Below are positions 1 through 10,909 of a DNA stretch of 64,000 bases, one piece after another. The DNA is from Morchella semilibera (Eukaryota > Ascomycota > Pezizomycetes > Pezizales > Morchellaceae). The first letter of the stretch is position 1; each line of letters starts with the position of its first letter. The stretch lies in assembly GCA_009192285.1 (NCBI GenBank), contig CM018603.1, forward strand, positions 3,030,588 to 3,094,587, given 5' to 3'. A program made the position numbers and the translations under genes. The notes under the pieces are model-generated. The model was given only the letters and a program-made list of their open reading frames with translations. It had not been told where the DNA came from and searched no databases.

Positions 1-2020
1 TACATAATCCTCATCTTCCTCATCTTCGTCATCCCCCTCATCGTCGGCAATTCTCCTTCTCCTTCTCCGCTTCTTTCTAATTTCCTGCCCCCTACCTCTT
101 CTCCATCCTCCATATCTTCCTTGTGAGCCTCACTGGTGGTGGCCAATCTCATCTTCTTTCTGGTAGGAAGTCTTATATCCTCCTCTTCCTCTTCCTCCCC
201 CTCCTCTTCCTCCTCCTCCGTATGTTCCTTGCGAGCCCTACTGATGGTGGTCAATCTCCTCTTCTTTCTGGTAGGAAGTATTATATCCTCCTCCTCCTCC
301 TCCTCCTCCTCCTCCCCTTCCTCCTCCTCCGTATGTTCCTTGCGAGCCCTACTGATGGTGGTCAACCTCCTCTTCTTTTTGACAGGCCGTCTGGCACCCG
401 CCTCCGTTTCTCCATCTTCATCTCCATCTTCATCCTCTTCCCTTTTTATTGCCTGGTCGATTTCTATCTCTCTCAGCCAAGCCTCTTTGAGTGCGTCATA
501 AAAGTCCCTCTTATAATCCACACATTTGTAGATCTGGCACTCCAGTGGTAATATCCCTTCGTCGATCATCGCAAGGATATCCTCTGGGGAAGGCAAAGGA
601 TCACCTTGTCTCAGAAGCCCACGTTTCATCAAAGTGTTGATACCCCATTTCTTCCCCGTCCTCCCAGAAAACCCCTCGGACCATAACTTCTTCGCAACCG
701 GTGATACTTTGTCCCATTCTCCTGGAAGAAATTTGCGCCTTGTGATCTCATATTCGCCACAATAATCCCATTGATTTGCAGCCCGCCTACAAAACACGGC
801 GTAGCTGGAGTAATTAAAGTCTACTGGACATTCGGGGTCCCTAGGGTCGGGTGCGGTGGCATAAACTACGCCATGGGCACCTGGCTCTGAGGGCATATCC
901 GGAGACCATTCGGCTCGCTCACCTAGGAGGAATTATTAGCTTGTGATTTTCCGCAGTGCCCAAGAACGGGAATAATGGGCCGTCATAACAAGTACCTCAA
1001 CTTACAATAGTAAACCTTGATAGGGTATATCTGAGTTCTCTGTTTTTCTGCGCTGATGACACATTCCACCATACGCTCACCACCCCCAAGAACCTTTGAT
1101 AGAAACCGGCGTGTAAACATGATAGTGGGCCAAGGCAGATTTGGTATTTTGAGCTTGGCCCATACTTTGATTAGCTCGTTGGCATAAAACTTTCTGTGTG
1201 GATCATTAGAGGCTGCGATACGGTCATTATCCTCCGTAAAAGTGACCCAGGGCTCATCTTTCTCGTAGATCTCGATACTTGAATCTCTAGCGGCACGGTT
1301 TTCATCTCCTAATGTCGTGGGCTGAGGGCCAGGTGGGCGGCTCTGGGATATTGAACGCGAAGCCCTCGGAATACTATTCTCGGAATCAGAACTTAGTTCC
1401 TCTTTAATTATTGACTTCCGCACGGGATGTGGCCTGTGCCTCTCTGCCCTGGGTTCCAAGGGCACTACTGGTGCCTGTACCAGCCTATGAGCCTCAGGAA
1501 GGGACGCAGTGACTGGCTCAGGCTCAGCCCAGGCGCCTGGCTCCTCAGGTATCTCAGGCTCACACTGAAATTGGTCACTATCCCCAGGCACCGGATATGG
1601 TCCCTGTGAATCATCACAGTCGGCTATCAACGTTCGTATAGCCCGAGCTGGGGTGTCTGGGATAAGACCCAAGTTCTCCTTCCTAGCCTCTTTCTTCACC
1701 TCTTTCTTGACCTCTTTCTCTTCTTCCTTAACCCTCTTCTTCCTAGAATCCTTAAGACTCGCGTCTAAGGCCGCATTCTTTTTGTTGACTAGATCGTCTA
1801 TTCGCTCACTAGCCTTCTCTATTCTCTTTTCGACCTTATCAAGTCGAGAACGCAATTCTGCACACTCATCTCTGTCCTTTCTCCGCTGTATCTTCAGCTC
1901 GTTGATCTCGCGGTCAAAAGAGGGATCTATAATGGGTTGGCGGCGGCAAGGTGATGGCAAATCGGGCTTGCGGTCTTCATCTTCGCTGTCGCTTATTACA
2001 AATTTACAATAGGAGGCATT
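1..2020 (-). CDS. Lys/Glu-rich coiled-coil protein, possible DUF6697 family (partial)
   Basis: The protein is cut by the left edge of the window. One exon spans roughly 1006-2010 and a second 1-922, joined by an intron with a GTAAGT donor (starting 1005) and a CTAG acceptor (ending 923). Splicing gives ...VYYCERAEW... and keeps the frame open to base 1. The N-terminal part has a charged coiled coil (..LRSRLDKVEKRIEKASERI..) and a KEVKKEVKKE run. The middle has a compact, Trp/Tyr/Cys-rich segment (..NQWDYCGEYEITRRKF..) that reminds me of the fungal DUF6697 domain; this is a recollection of family style, not a search. The C-terminal part is made of tandem Lys/Arg plus poly-Glu repeats (see the repeat at 123-400). 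The start is unresolved: no convincing in-frame ATG precedes residues ..ISDSEDEDRKPDLP.., so an upstream exon is likely. The function is unknown; the charge pattern suggests a nuclear protein. Confidence 0.55.
123..400 (-). repeat. In-frame tandem repeat, ~108-111 bp, about 2.5 copies
   Basis: Direct repeats start near 123, 231 and 342 (marker GYGAGCCYYACTGRTGGTGG on the plus strand). The spacings of 108 and 111 bases are whole numbers of codons. On the minus strand each unit encodes a basic block (KKRRLTTISRARKEHT) followed by a run of 10-20 glutamates. The poly-Glu part varies in length by whole codons, as expected for replication slippage in a coding repeat. Confidence 0.8.
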
Positions 2021-2838
2021 TTGATTAATTAGGCCAGCCAGGATGTAGGTTCGTGGATGTTGAGAGTGGTTGGTTGGTTCAGCATATGGGACTCGCTACA
2101 TGTGTCTAAACCCAAGCCCAAGGACTACCGGGAAAGCCATCAGTGATGTAGACTCACTTATGGGGGAATGCCTAACAAGCAAGAGTACCTAGCTGGCTGC
2201 AACGTCGAGTTTGAGAGTAATTCGACCCCAATACCTTATAAGTGAGTCTACTCCCTAGTTCACAATATTTTCGAACACGACCTATTGCATAATGCGGCTT
2301 GGTGGGTTTTTGTGTGGATGCGATAGTCGAAAAAGAAAGCGTAAAACCCTATACATTACCAAAAGCCGTTTTCACAAAGCTCTGAAGCTTTCAAAACTGA
2401 AAGATATACTATTAATGACTCCATATTCAAGTACTCTGGGAGCTGTGTAGTTTAGGGTCTAGGATTTTTTAAATTGGTGGACTTTGCCAAGACCCCATAG
2501 CTGCAAAATGTTTTACAAGCTTTTAGGGTTGTTGATCTGCATAACACAAGTTGCACTGTGCTTATAGGGAAATTTGAAAAAGGGTGCCTATTAAGTGATT
2601 TATGTCACCATATTGTAAATACGTATGCAGTATTCGAGATTTGGACACTTTTAATAAAGATAGAGTACATTGAGTTATCGCCCTCCCTACTTTTATCTAA
2701 ATCAAACTCAACAAAAACAAGGGAATCATTTGATCTTTAACCCCGAACCAAACCCCCCGACCCCAACCCTATAAAATAGGATAAATCCAGAAAAAAGAAT
2801 AGAACAAAAAAGTCACATTGCCCATACAAATAAATAGT
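2021..2838. other. Intergenic, AT-rich; small inverted repeat
   Basis: I see no gene here. A near-perfect inverted repeat (TAGACTCACTTAT... at about 2150 and ...ATAAGTGAGTCTA near 2238-2250) encloses about 66 bases and has TA at both ends, which suggests a tiny Tc1/mariner-type MITE relic. The segment at 2291-2325 weakly resembles the 3' part of the repeat at 37298-37364. The last 100 bases are the 3' flank of STT3. Confidence 0.5.
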
Positions 2839-5484
2839 CTACACGACTCTCAGCTTTCGATTCGCACCCTTAGCGGCCTTACCGCCCCTTTTGGCCTTCT
2901 TCTTACCTGCGGCAAACGCGTTTGCCGCGGCATGATCTCGCCCAACATTGTCCAAGTCTTTGACCTTATAGATCCTGACGATCCAATTTTCGCTGGTGAA
3001 GGCCTCCTCAAGGACGTTCAGTTCGGGTCCCTTTGCCGGGAGCTTAACATTACGAACACGGTCCTGGGCTTGACCAGCGGGAAAAAGACGATCGTAGTTG
3101 TAGTATGACATCTTGTAGAGAAGAGAGTTCTTCATTGTTTCGGTTGCGTGCTCGTCAACGCGGTATTCGCCGCGGGGGGTGAAGAATTCGGACTCTTTGA
3201 CTTCATTTGGCCAGACACCTTCGGCAATACGGATCATCCAGAGGAACTTTGAGGTGTTAGGCTGAGTCTTGAAAGGAGAAACCTAAAAAAAAAAACATAC
3301 CTTGTTGATATCATCACCAGAGTACCCCAAAAGACCGCCGAAAATAACGAGAACATAGTCAACATCATGCTGTCTTAAGATTGGATATGAAACTTCCTCG
3401 CGGGAGCTCATGGCTTTCCCAACTGTCGCAATGTGCGTGTTGTTCCAGGTGTTATTATCAACTAGTGTAGTACGGTCTGCCATCCCACCAATTTGATATC
3501 CGTAATCCCACCATGACATGATCTTAGCATCATCGGGGGTGTTTTTCCTGAGCCAGTAATATGCTTCACGATAATCATCAATGATATGCTGCGAGCCATC
3601 AGCCCCCCTCGAAGCCAGTACAACTGATGGTGAAGAGTAGGCGTTTGAGGTGACCCATGTGCAATGCAGGACGAAAATAAAGAGGTAGACAGTGAAAGCT
3701 CCAACGACAACGAGCTTGGACCAGCTGGAATAGATCCCAACCATGGTTCCCTTAGCCGAGTTGAGGAGGTTGGTGCGCTTCTTTTGCGCCTTGGGAACAG
3801 TGGTGGTAGAGGGGGTTGGATCGGTAGTATCATCAACTGCGGCAGCAGTCTCAAGGACCTCTGGAATCTCGGGAGTCTTGACAGTGAGATAGGAGTCCAA
3901 GATGTTTGACAACGCAATAGCCGCAGAAACACAGACAACCGGCGTCAAGGTCAGCATCAAGCGAACCATAACACCAGCGAAGTAACTAGCCATGATGCCA
4001 TAGATGATGACAAAGACGTGGTGATCCTCAAGAGTGCTAAAAAGCATATAAATACCAGCGGGAAACATCCAGATCAACATCTCAAGGTCAAAGAAGAATG
4101 AGGGCCACGCGGTAGGTTGATGCTCGGAGACAGAGGCAATAATAGGAATGTGGATCTTGGCGTATCCGGTATCCCAAAGCGAGTAAAACCGCCCAGACCA
4201 TGGAGCAATGACACCAGAGAGAGTCAAGAGAACAAGAGCTCCCATTGATCCGAGGAAAGTGACGAGAATAAATGACTTCAAAAGCGTCTGGAATTGACGA
4301 GAAGGAACATGCTCTCTGACGAACTCAACAAAGGCAACAATCTGGATAAGGCCGAAAACACCTAGGGAAGAAAAAAAAAAAGTCAGACACCAAAACAAGA
4401 CTCTAATGTGTAGGGATATAGATACCAAGCGCTGACATATGCTCTGAAGACCTGATAGGCAAGAACCCGACGAACGGGATCTGCATGCTGCCCAGCGTCC
4501 CAAGGGCGTACCAGCTAGTGTAGGCGACGTAGAGCCTCGGCGAGTACCTCCCCATGGCGATTAAAACTAAGGCATGAAGAGGAATCATGTTGGTAATGAA
4601 AACATAACCACCCCAGGCAGCGACCATATAGAAGTAGAATAAGGCGCATAGCGCACCCCAGTACGCACTTCCGACCTTCAAAGCCTTGATCCAGAGGTAG
4701 AAAGTAAACATCAACAAGAAAATGGCAATAGCCTCATTGTCATATGAACCGGCAACTGAACGGGAGATATAGCCAGGTGCAATCCCGATGAAAGCGGCGG
4801 CAAGAAGACCAGCGGACTCATCCTTCATCTCCTTGGTGAAGAGGTATGTCGCGAAAGCCGTCAAGCCTGAGAAAGCGGGCGCAAGGAGAACACAGATATT
4901 ACGGATATCAATGGGAAAGGTAAGGAAGCGCAATATGTGGTAAATGGCCCCCGAAGTGACCATGAGGCCAGGGTAGAGAGTGCCACCAGTAACACGACCG
5001 AGAGGGTGCCATGTCCCTGGACCGCAGCGTTAATATATAATAAAACACCCTTTATACGAGAATAAACTACATACGGTCATCAAACCAATCCCAAAAATTG
5101 TAGAACCCGTTCTTGACGAGATACTTTGACGCGCGAAAGTTAAACCATGGGTCGACTAAGTGTCGTCGTCAGCTCTTTGTTTCACCCAAAAGGACACCTA
5201 ATTGTATTCTCAAGTATATCCAATGGCTTCAATTGTTGCGGAATGGGAAAGACATACACTCGTGAATTATGCTTTCAAATCCTGCGTCTCAATTAGCATT
5301 GGTCTATAGTGGAAATGTTTGTCGAAATGTTCAAGAACCGAGAGGAAAGCTTACGAATGACAGAAAATAGACGACTGGACACAGCGGCGCCTGCAATGGT
5401 AAAGAGAATAACTACTTTTAGAAGTTGACGGATATTTTTTGTTGACTCGTCCTTAAGAACATTTGAAGCTCCAGTGGACGACAT
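2839..5484 (-). CDS. STT3: Oligosaccharyltransferase catalytic subunit STT3
   Basis: This is the catalytic subunit of the ER oligosaccharyltransferase, which moves the lipid-linked glycan onto Asn in N-X-S/T sequons. Six exons can be joined: 5355-5484, 5258-5281, 5075-5155, 4426-5016, 3301-4361 and 2839-3246. All phases match, and the product is 764 residues, close to the usual size (yeast about 718). Visible signatures are the first acidic motif in HEFDPWFNFR (Asp near 53), the second in [11 protein letters not shown] (near 170), the SVSEHQP loop (near 350) and the acceptor-binding WWDYG (near 557), followed by the [18 protein letters not shown] segment. There are many hydrophobic helices and a basic C-terminus ([14 protein letters not shown]). 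The start [10 protein letters not shown] is chosen because it leads straight into the first membrane helix. The second exon is only 24 bases. STT3 is divergent to CSN8. Confidence 0.97.
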
Positions 5485-5759
5485 ATTCAAAGGTTGATTG
5501 CTCAAGTTGAGCAGCGCGGTGTGGATTTGAAAGAGAGCTCTCTCACTTGGGGGTCGAAACCTGAAGGTGTCTTTTCGGCAGCTAACCATTAGGTGTCTCT
5601 TTCGCGAAACCGGCACGTGTGCCAAGACAGCCCTAAATACATGTAGTCAGCCTCAACTGCTCCCCACCACCACTGAATGCCGTTTGAGATACACCCCGCC
5701 ATAGCAACATAATCTCATCTCAAAATTCGTCCGAAAGTACATCGCACCTATAATTAACG
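5485..5759. promoter_or_regulatory. Divergent promoter region between STT3 and CSN8
   Basis: These 275 bases separate two start codons that face away from each other, so both promoters must lie here. The stretch contains CACGTG (near 5613-5618), a bHLH-type E-box, and one TACATGTA palindrome (5638-5645). No clear TATA box is visible. That CACGTG acts as a functional site is inference. Confidence 0.5.
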
Positions 5760-6456
5760 ATGGATTCACAGTTGAACCTCGAGCATTTATCTGCCATGGT
5801 CACTGATCAAAATCTCTCACCAGGAGATCTGGTAGACGGACTCGCGGACTTGGAAGCTACAGCTAGTAGCTACCCACTCAACCCCTCAACTAGCGAGCTT
5901 ATCTCAAACTACTACAGTGCTTACTTCTTCTCACTGTTCCTTTGTGATGATCTGTAAGATTCTATCTCTTTACCATTATGCCCGTACTAATAGATACAGT
6001 AACGAAGCTCGTTTCTTATCAAAGCGCATCCCTCTTGGTTTCCTGCAATCAGACCCACTCCTCATAAGCACCTACACCCTCCTTCGAGCACTCTATACCC
6101 GCTCATACCAAAATATCTACACAACGCTTTCATCAGCACCTTGGTCGAGCGTTCTTGCGCCTCTGGTTGCTCGCTTCGGGGAGCACTTTCGCCGCAGGAC
6201 TTTGATTCTCTTGTCTCGGGCATACACGGCCATCTCACTCAAATCAACAGCTATCTTTCTAGGCTTGGAGGGAAAAGATGATAGCCTAATTATCGCGAAG
6301 GTTGAGAATGAAGGATGGAGGCACGATGCTGTTACCGGCATGTTAAAACCTGCGCCAATTGATGATGATGATGACCTAAGGGATTCGGATCCCAATGTAA
6401 AGGACGGTGGTATTGCGAGGTTAACTGGGCTGGTCACACATTTGACAGAGGTGTGA
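5760..6456 (+). CDS. csn8: COP9 signalosome subunit 8 (CSN8)
   Basis: This is the small PCI-type subunit of the COP9 signalosome, which removes NEDD8 from cullin-RING ubiquitin ligases. Two exons, 5760-5953 and 6000-6456, flank a 46-base intron with donor GTAAGA, a CTAAT branch site and a TACAG acceptor. The product is 216 residues, the usual CSN8 length. The spliced junction restores ..FFSLFLCDDLNEARFLSKRIP.., matching the conserved 'D-L-N-x-A-R-F-L-x-K-R-I-P' stretch of the CSN8/PSMD8 family. The rest is helical, with a C-terminal winged-helix-like part and an acidic DDDDDL tail segment. Identification rests on remembered family motifs. Confidence 0.85.
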
Positions 6457-7167
6457 TAGATCTAAAGATGTTTGGGGAGCTAGGGTGTTAGGTGTTGAAG
6501 TGCGATGATTTGAGGGTTTCCTTTTTCTTCCTTTTTTCTTCCCTTTTTTTTTTTTTTTTTTTTTTTTTGCGCTGTTCTTATGTTCACACTGGTTCTGGTC
6601 TTACTCATTATTTCTACAAATCTGTAAAAACTGATAGAGGATTCGAAATTCTGACCGCAAAGCGAGACCAAAGAAGAACCTACTGTACACGCATCACACT
6701 GACCGTATGCATCATCATCTTGATATGTTTTCTGAATCTTTCAAAATACGTAAGAAACGTCAACGCTAAGACATAGACTAACATTTACAAATAGACAACC
6801 TTGATACATGTAGTTAGTGCTTGATCTCTAGCCGCTTAAAACGAAGTATACAACGACTCACCAAGAGACTCCGAAAACAATGCATGTTATAACTTAGTCG
6901 CATATTATTATGCTACCCTAGTCTTCCTCCAACTCATACTGGGTCACGGAGTACGTAACAACATCTAGCATGAGGGTTACAGCAAACAAGAACAGTGAAG
7001 TGAAGAAGCCCTGGGTATCACTAAATACAATACTAGTGCCTTGTGAGATCTCGGATAAATGATTATCTTGATCGGAGAAGCTGTCAGAAACCATCAGAAG
7101 TAATAACCACCAAAGGGCTTATTGACAAGCAAACTAATGGCAAGGGGTACTCAGGACTTGTATTCTA
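6457..7167. other. Intergenic between CSN8 and the orphan gene
   Basis: This holds the facing 3' ends of two genes. It contains a 20+ base T run (about 6545-6568) and one TACATGTA palindrome (6805-6812). I see no further gene. Confidence 0.5.
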
Positions 7168-7949
7168 CTAACCACTAAATCTTCCAGGTACTTCATAATT
7201 CTCCTTGTCCTTGGGACTCGCCTTATTGAGCGAATTTTTGGCGCCGCCGGCAGATCTTATTTTGAAGGGAGAGGAAGCGCCAAATGTATTCTCGGGAGTC
7301 AACACATCAAATGGTGTTCGCTTTGGCCTCAGAGGAGTTGAGGGTTGCGCTGCAGGGCTGGGAGTGGTTCGGCTGGGAGATGCAACTACGGGTAATAGCA
7401 TTAGCTTGAGCTGGATGATGTTGTTTGCTTGCGTGAACGTACCGGTGATGGGCTTGCTTGGGGATGCAGTTAACGTCTCATCTATCATCATAATATCCTC
7501 GCCGCCAGCAGATATTTCTACCTCCGCAACTTTTTCTTCGCTCTTCGGGGCTATGACTTCCACACTAGAATTACTAGAATCCAATATAGCTGCTGCCTTC
7601 CCGGGTGACGATCGGGCCTTAGCCTCAGTCGCGTCTTCTCCCAGTAGGACGATGGTATCCTGAGTGGTATTTCTAGTGCTAACTTTAGGGGGAGCCTTGG
7701 GAGAAGCTTTGGGAGAAGCTTAAAACCAAACGTTTGTCAGTCCAGCCCCAAAATCCTGTATAAACGAAACAACAGACATTTAATCTCAACAGACAACAAG
7801 GACACGCTCCCGACCTTCCCGACCTCGTCCTCTTCATCCGACGACTCGTAGAACGTCACAGCGCCAGGCTCGGCGAGCTTCGAGTATGGATGATAGACTT
7901 CTCGCTGACAGCCGTAGCCCTCCGTCCTTTTGGTCATTGTGAGCGACAT
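7168..7949 (-). CDS. Unrecognised Ser/Pro-rich disordered protein
   Basis: I do not recognise this protein. A likely two-exon model is 7778-7949 plus 7718-7168, with donor GTCTGT, a CTGAC branch sequence and a TTTTAAG acceptor 15 bases further on. It gives 240 residues. The N-terminus (..EVYHPYSKLAEPGAVTFYE..) is followed by an acidic patch (SSDEEDE). The rest is low-complexity Ser/Pro/Ala/Lys with repeated ASPK motifs and several S/T-P sites (..RPKRTPFDVLTPENTF..) that could be phosphorylated by proline-directed kinases. The intron without a GTRAGT donor is the weakest part of the model; the two parts could also be read with a different splice. No membrane segment or signal peptide is visible. 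Confidence 0.55.
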
Positions 7950-9066
7950 CGGGGGGAGGGGGTGGATGGACGTGTGGTGGGGCTTGTTTGAGTTAGAATG
8001 CAGGTGGGATATGTAGGTGTTGAATGCGATTTTGACGCGAGGGCTGGCTAGCTTCCGGCCGGAAATTTGGTAGCTGTTCTATTCTACTTGATCTACCGAC
8101 GACGCTTGCGCCCTCCGAACTATTATTATATTCTTTTTAGGGATATTGATGGTCTGTTCGGGTCCCTTTTATTTTTCCTCTATCTCTATCTTCCCTTTCA
8201 CGTTATTTTCTTGCCAACCTTGGATAGATTTGGGTGAAGAAGTGGAGGTGGAGGGGTGGTAGAAGGGAAGATGTTGTGGCGAGCCTACACCTACATGTAC
8301 CTCCCACCATCACCAAAGAGCGCATGCCGGATATAGATGTTCCAGGTTAGGGAGATCGGAGTGCGCAGTTGCTCGCATATTGTAGAAAGGCGAGATCCGT
8401 TGGACAAATGCCAAGAAGTGTAGCGAGGTTGAGGCTCGAAAGCTTGTTTAAATCCTGCTTCGATAATTCTAAGCTATCGATCGGAGGGGTCCTCCGTTAT
8501 GTAAGTCACGGGAGCTGCTGTACCTTAGGGAGTAAAAGGCGGAGGACGCCCCGCAGTCGTGGACCCTGCTTTGGGAGTGGTCGTTTGTTATATATTCCTA
8601 CCTACTGGCCCACTCTCTTCGTTTCCGGCTTTTACTTTACTTTTCTTTTCTTTTCTTTCTCTTTCTACACTTTATTTCAACCAACCCACATTTACGCATT
8701 TTCACATAATCTCTGGTGGCCTGTGACATTGAGAGGAGAGATGCCAAATAAAGATTATCTAGTACTGCATTCTGCCACATAGCCAATTTATTTCTGTACC
8801 CACCCTATAGGATAAGCCTGTGCCCTCGGACGCTATTAAGTCACGGAACCAACTGACAGAGTCAAATATAGAGCATCTCAAACGACTCGCCTTACTAGTT
8901 CGTTACATACACATTCGTGCAATTTTTGAAAAAAAGATAGCAAACAAAAAAAAAATATACGAAAACTTGATATCATGGTTCATCATGCTCAACTTAGTTC
9001 TAAATTATTCCCCAGAAAGTAAGAAAAATCAGTCACCAGCGCTGTTAAATAGGCCGGTTAATAAGC
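7950..9066. other. Intergenic, promoter of orphan gene plus 3' flank of VWA gene
   Basis: No supported gene. The 7950-8300 part is the upstream region of the minus-strand orphan gene. A TACATGTA palindrome lies at 8292-8299 and a TTTTC-type pyrimidine stretch at about 8637-8670. Confidence 0.4.
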
Positions 9067-10909
9067 TTATCTCTTCGGTGGATAAGCTCCAGAAGATCCA
9101 TACCCAGGCCCCCCTCCCTGATTAGGGTTGTACTGAGGTGCCTGACCAGTATACGGCCCCGACTGGGGGTAGCTGCCTGACTGCTGCCCGTACGGCAGAG
9201 GCGCACCCTGTGACCCATACCCAGCCTGGAGACCAGGCGGGTGCTGGTGTCCAGAGGGCGGCTGCCCATACGGGGATTGTGGTGGCGCTCCATACGGCTG
9301 AGGTGGTGCCCCATATTGCCCTTGCTGCGGGGCGCCGTACTGTTGCTGTTGTGCGGGAGGAGCACCATATGGAGTGGGAGCACCATGAGGGCCACCATAC
9401 GGAGGTGCTTGTCCTCCAGGCCCTTGTCCTCCAGGCCCTTGTCCTCCAGGCCCTTGTGCCTTAGCATCCTCGTCCTTATTATCATACTAAGCAGAGGTTA
9501 GTAAACTTATACGAATAGTAGGGTGTAAAAGCTTACTGTGCTGTCAATACTTCCGAGAAGAAGCTTGGTATACCAATGATGCTTGGTAAGCGTGAGGCCC
9601 TTTGTCTTCCACTCAGCAGACTCCATTTCAAAGTCTAAAGAAATTAGTAATTATAATCAAGAGAATGTAGGACAATGCATACTAGATGTGCAATCAATCA
9701 ATCGACCAATTGCCTTGTCCTTATCGAGTGAGGCTAGGAAATCCTGTGCACCCTTATCATTTCCAACCTGAGCGATTTGGAATGAAACAACTTCGCACAC
9801 AAGTTAGCCTATCAAAACGAACACAGCTTGGATTCGATTTATATTTACCCCCTCTTCCCTGGAAATGGTCCGACACCCTCTGGATGTGTGATTGAAATTC
9901 TCCGTGCACATTGTCGGTTGGCCGCCCATCAGTAATGATGATTACCAACAACGGCTTCCGGAGCGTGCCAGCTCTGTCCGCAGCATAAACCATTGGGTCC
10001 AAGATCTTGTTTTTCAACGAAGTCGCCAATGGGGTGACGTCCTCAAACTTGGCAGTGTTCACAATGTCTATGGCCTGCTTCTCGGTTCTGATATTATCAC
10101 CTTTGATATCTTGGTTCATGAACCGGACTGAAAACCCATCGGTATCGAACAAACCAGTCGCAAACGCAACATTCCCAAGGATAAACTTCAACTCATCAAT
10201 GAGTCCATCTCCGAAGCGCATGGAACCACTGTCATCCAGAAGGAATACAACATCAAAGAGCGCAAGCTTTACGAAGTCAAACCCGACCTCCTGTGGTACG
10301 TTCCAATGAGCGCACAAGGTGTTAACAGGGTCTTTACCCGCAATTTCTTGTGCGATTTGGAAGAGCCTAGAATCGGGATACATGTGCTCGAGCTTCTTGT
10401 CCTTCACGCACTCCTTCAAAATACTCATCAACACCTTGGCGTCTGGTGGGGGACCACCCGAAGATGCTGGAGGAGCACCACCATAAGGATGGGGAGCGCC
10501 GTATTGCTGCGGGGGAGCTCCATATGGGGGCGCACCGCCACCATAGGGGGATTGCTGGCCCTGTTGTTGATAACCATAATAAGTATTTTGTACACCATTG
10601 TTATTTTTGCTGGTACGGGTCTGGGCGATAGTTCTGGGGAGGAGCAGACTGTGGATTTACATATGCCTGGTACTGCTGCTGCTGGGGCTGATATCCACCC
10701 TGAGGGCCTCCTGGAGGTCCACCTTGGGTCGGATAGCCGCCGTATTGACCTTGACCCTGACCTTGCGGTGGCTGCTGCCCGTACGGCTGACCTTGGGGTG
10801 CGCCATAGGGTGCAGGTTGCCCACCATAGGGTGCAGGCGGGGCTCCACCCCCACCGGAAGCGGCGATCTTGCTTGCAAGCTGTGACGGGTTGAAATAAGG
10901 GTTATACAT
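9067..10909 (-). CDS. von Willebrand factor A-domain protein with Gly/Pro/Tyr/Gln-rich tails
   Basis: Five exons join in phase: 10661-10909, 9849-10560, 9683-9790, 9537-9634 and 9067-9486 (528 residues). The central part is a VWA fold with a metal-adhesion (MIDAS) loop in FLLDDSGSM, a following ..VTPLATSL.. and ..IIITDGRPTDN.., the normal places of the MIDAS Thr and Asp. Upstream sits a helical segment (..AKVLMSILKECVKDKKLEH..). Both ends are low-complexity, rich in PYGG, QPYGQ and GGQGP repeats, similar in style to ALG-2/annexin-type tails that drive condensation or adhesion. No signal peptide is visible, so the protein is probably cytosolic. The first intron (10561-10660) is inferred because the direct reading frame closes near 10613; a homopolymer (AAAAA) error is the alternative. 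The family occurs widely in filamentous fungi but its function is unknown to me. Confidence 0.8.

Noticed and set aside
136-551. Plus-strand open frames full of Ser or Leu runs
   Set aside because: They are antisense shadows of the poly-Glu repeat in the minus-strand gene.
9138-9501. Plus-strand His/Ala-rich frames opposite the VWA gene
   Set aside because: Antisense reading of PYGG-type low complexity; the minus strand has the domain and the splice signals.
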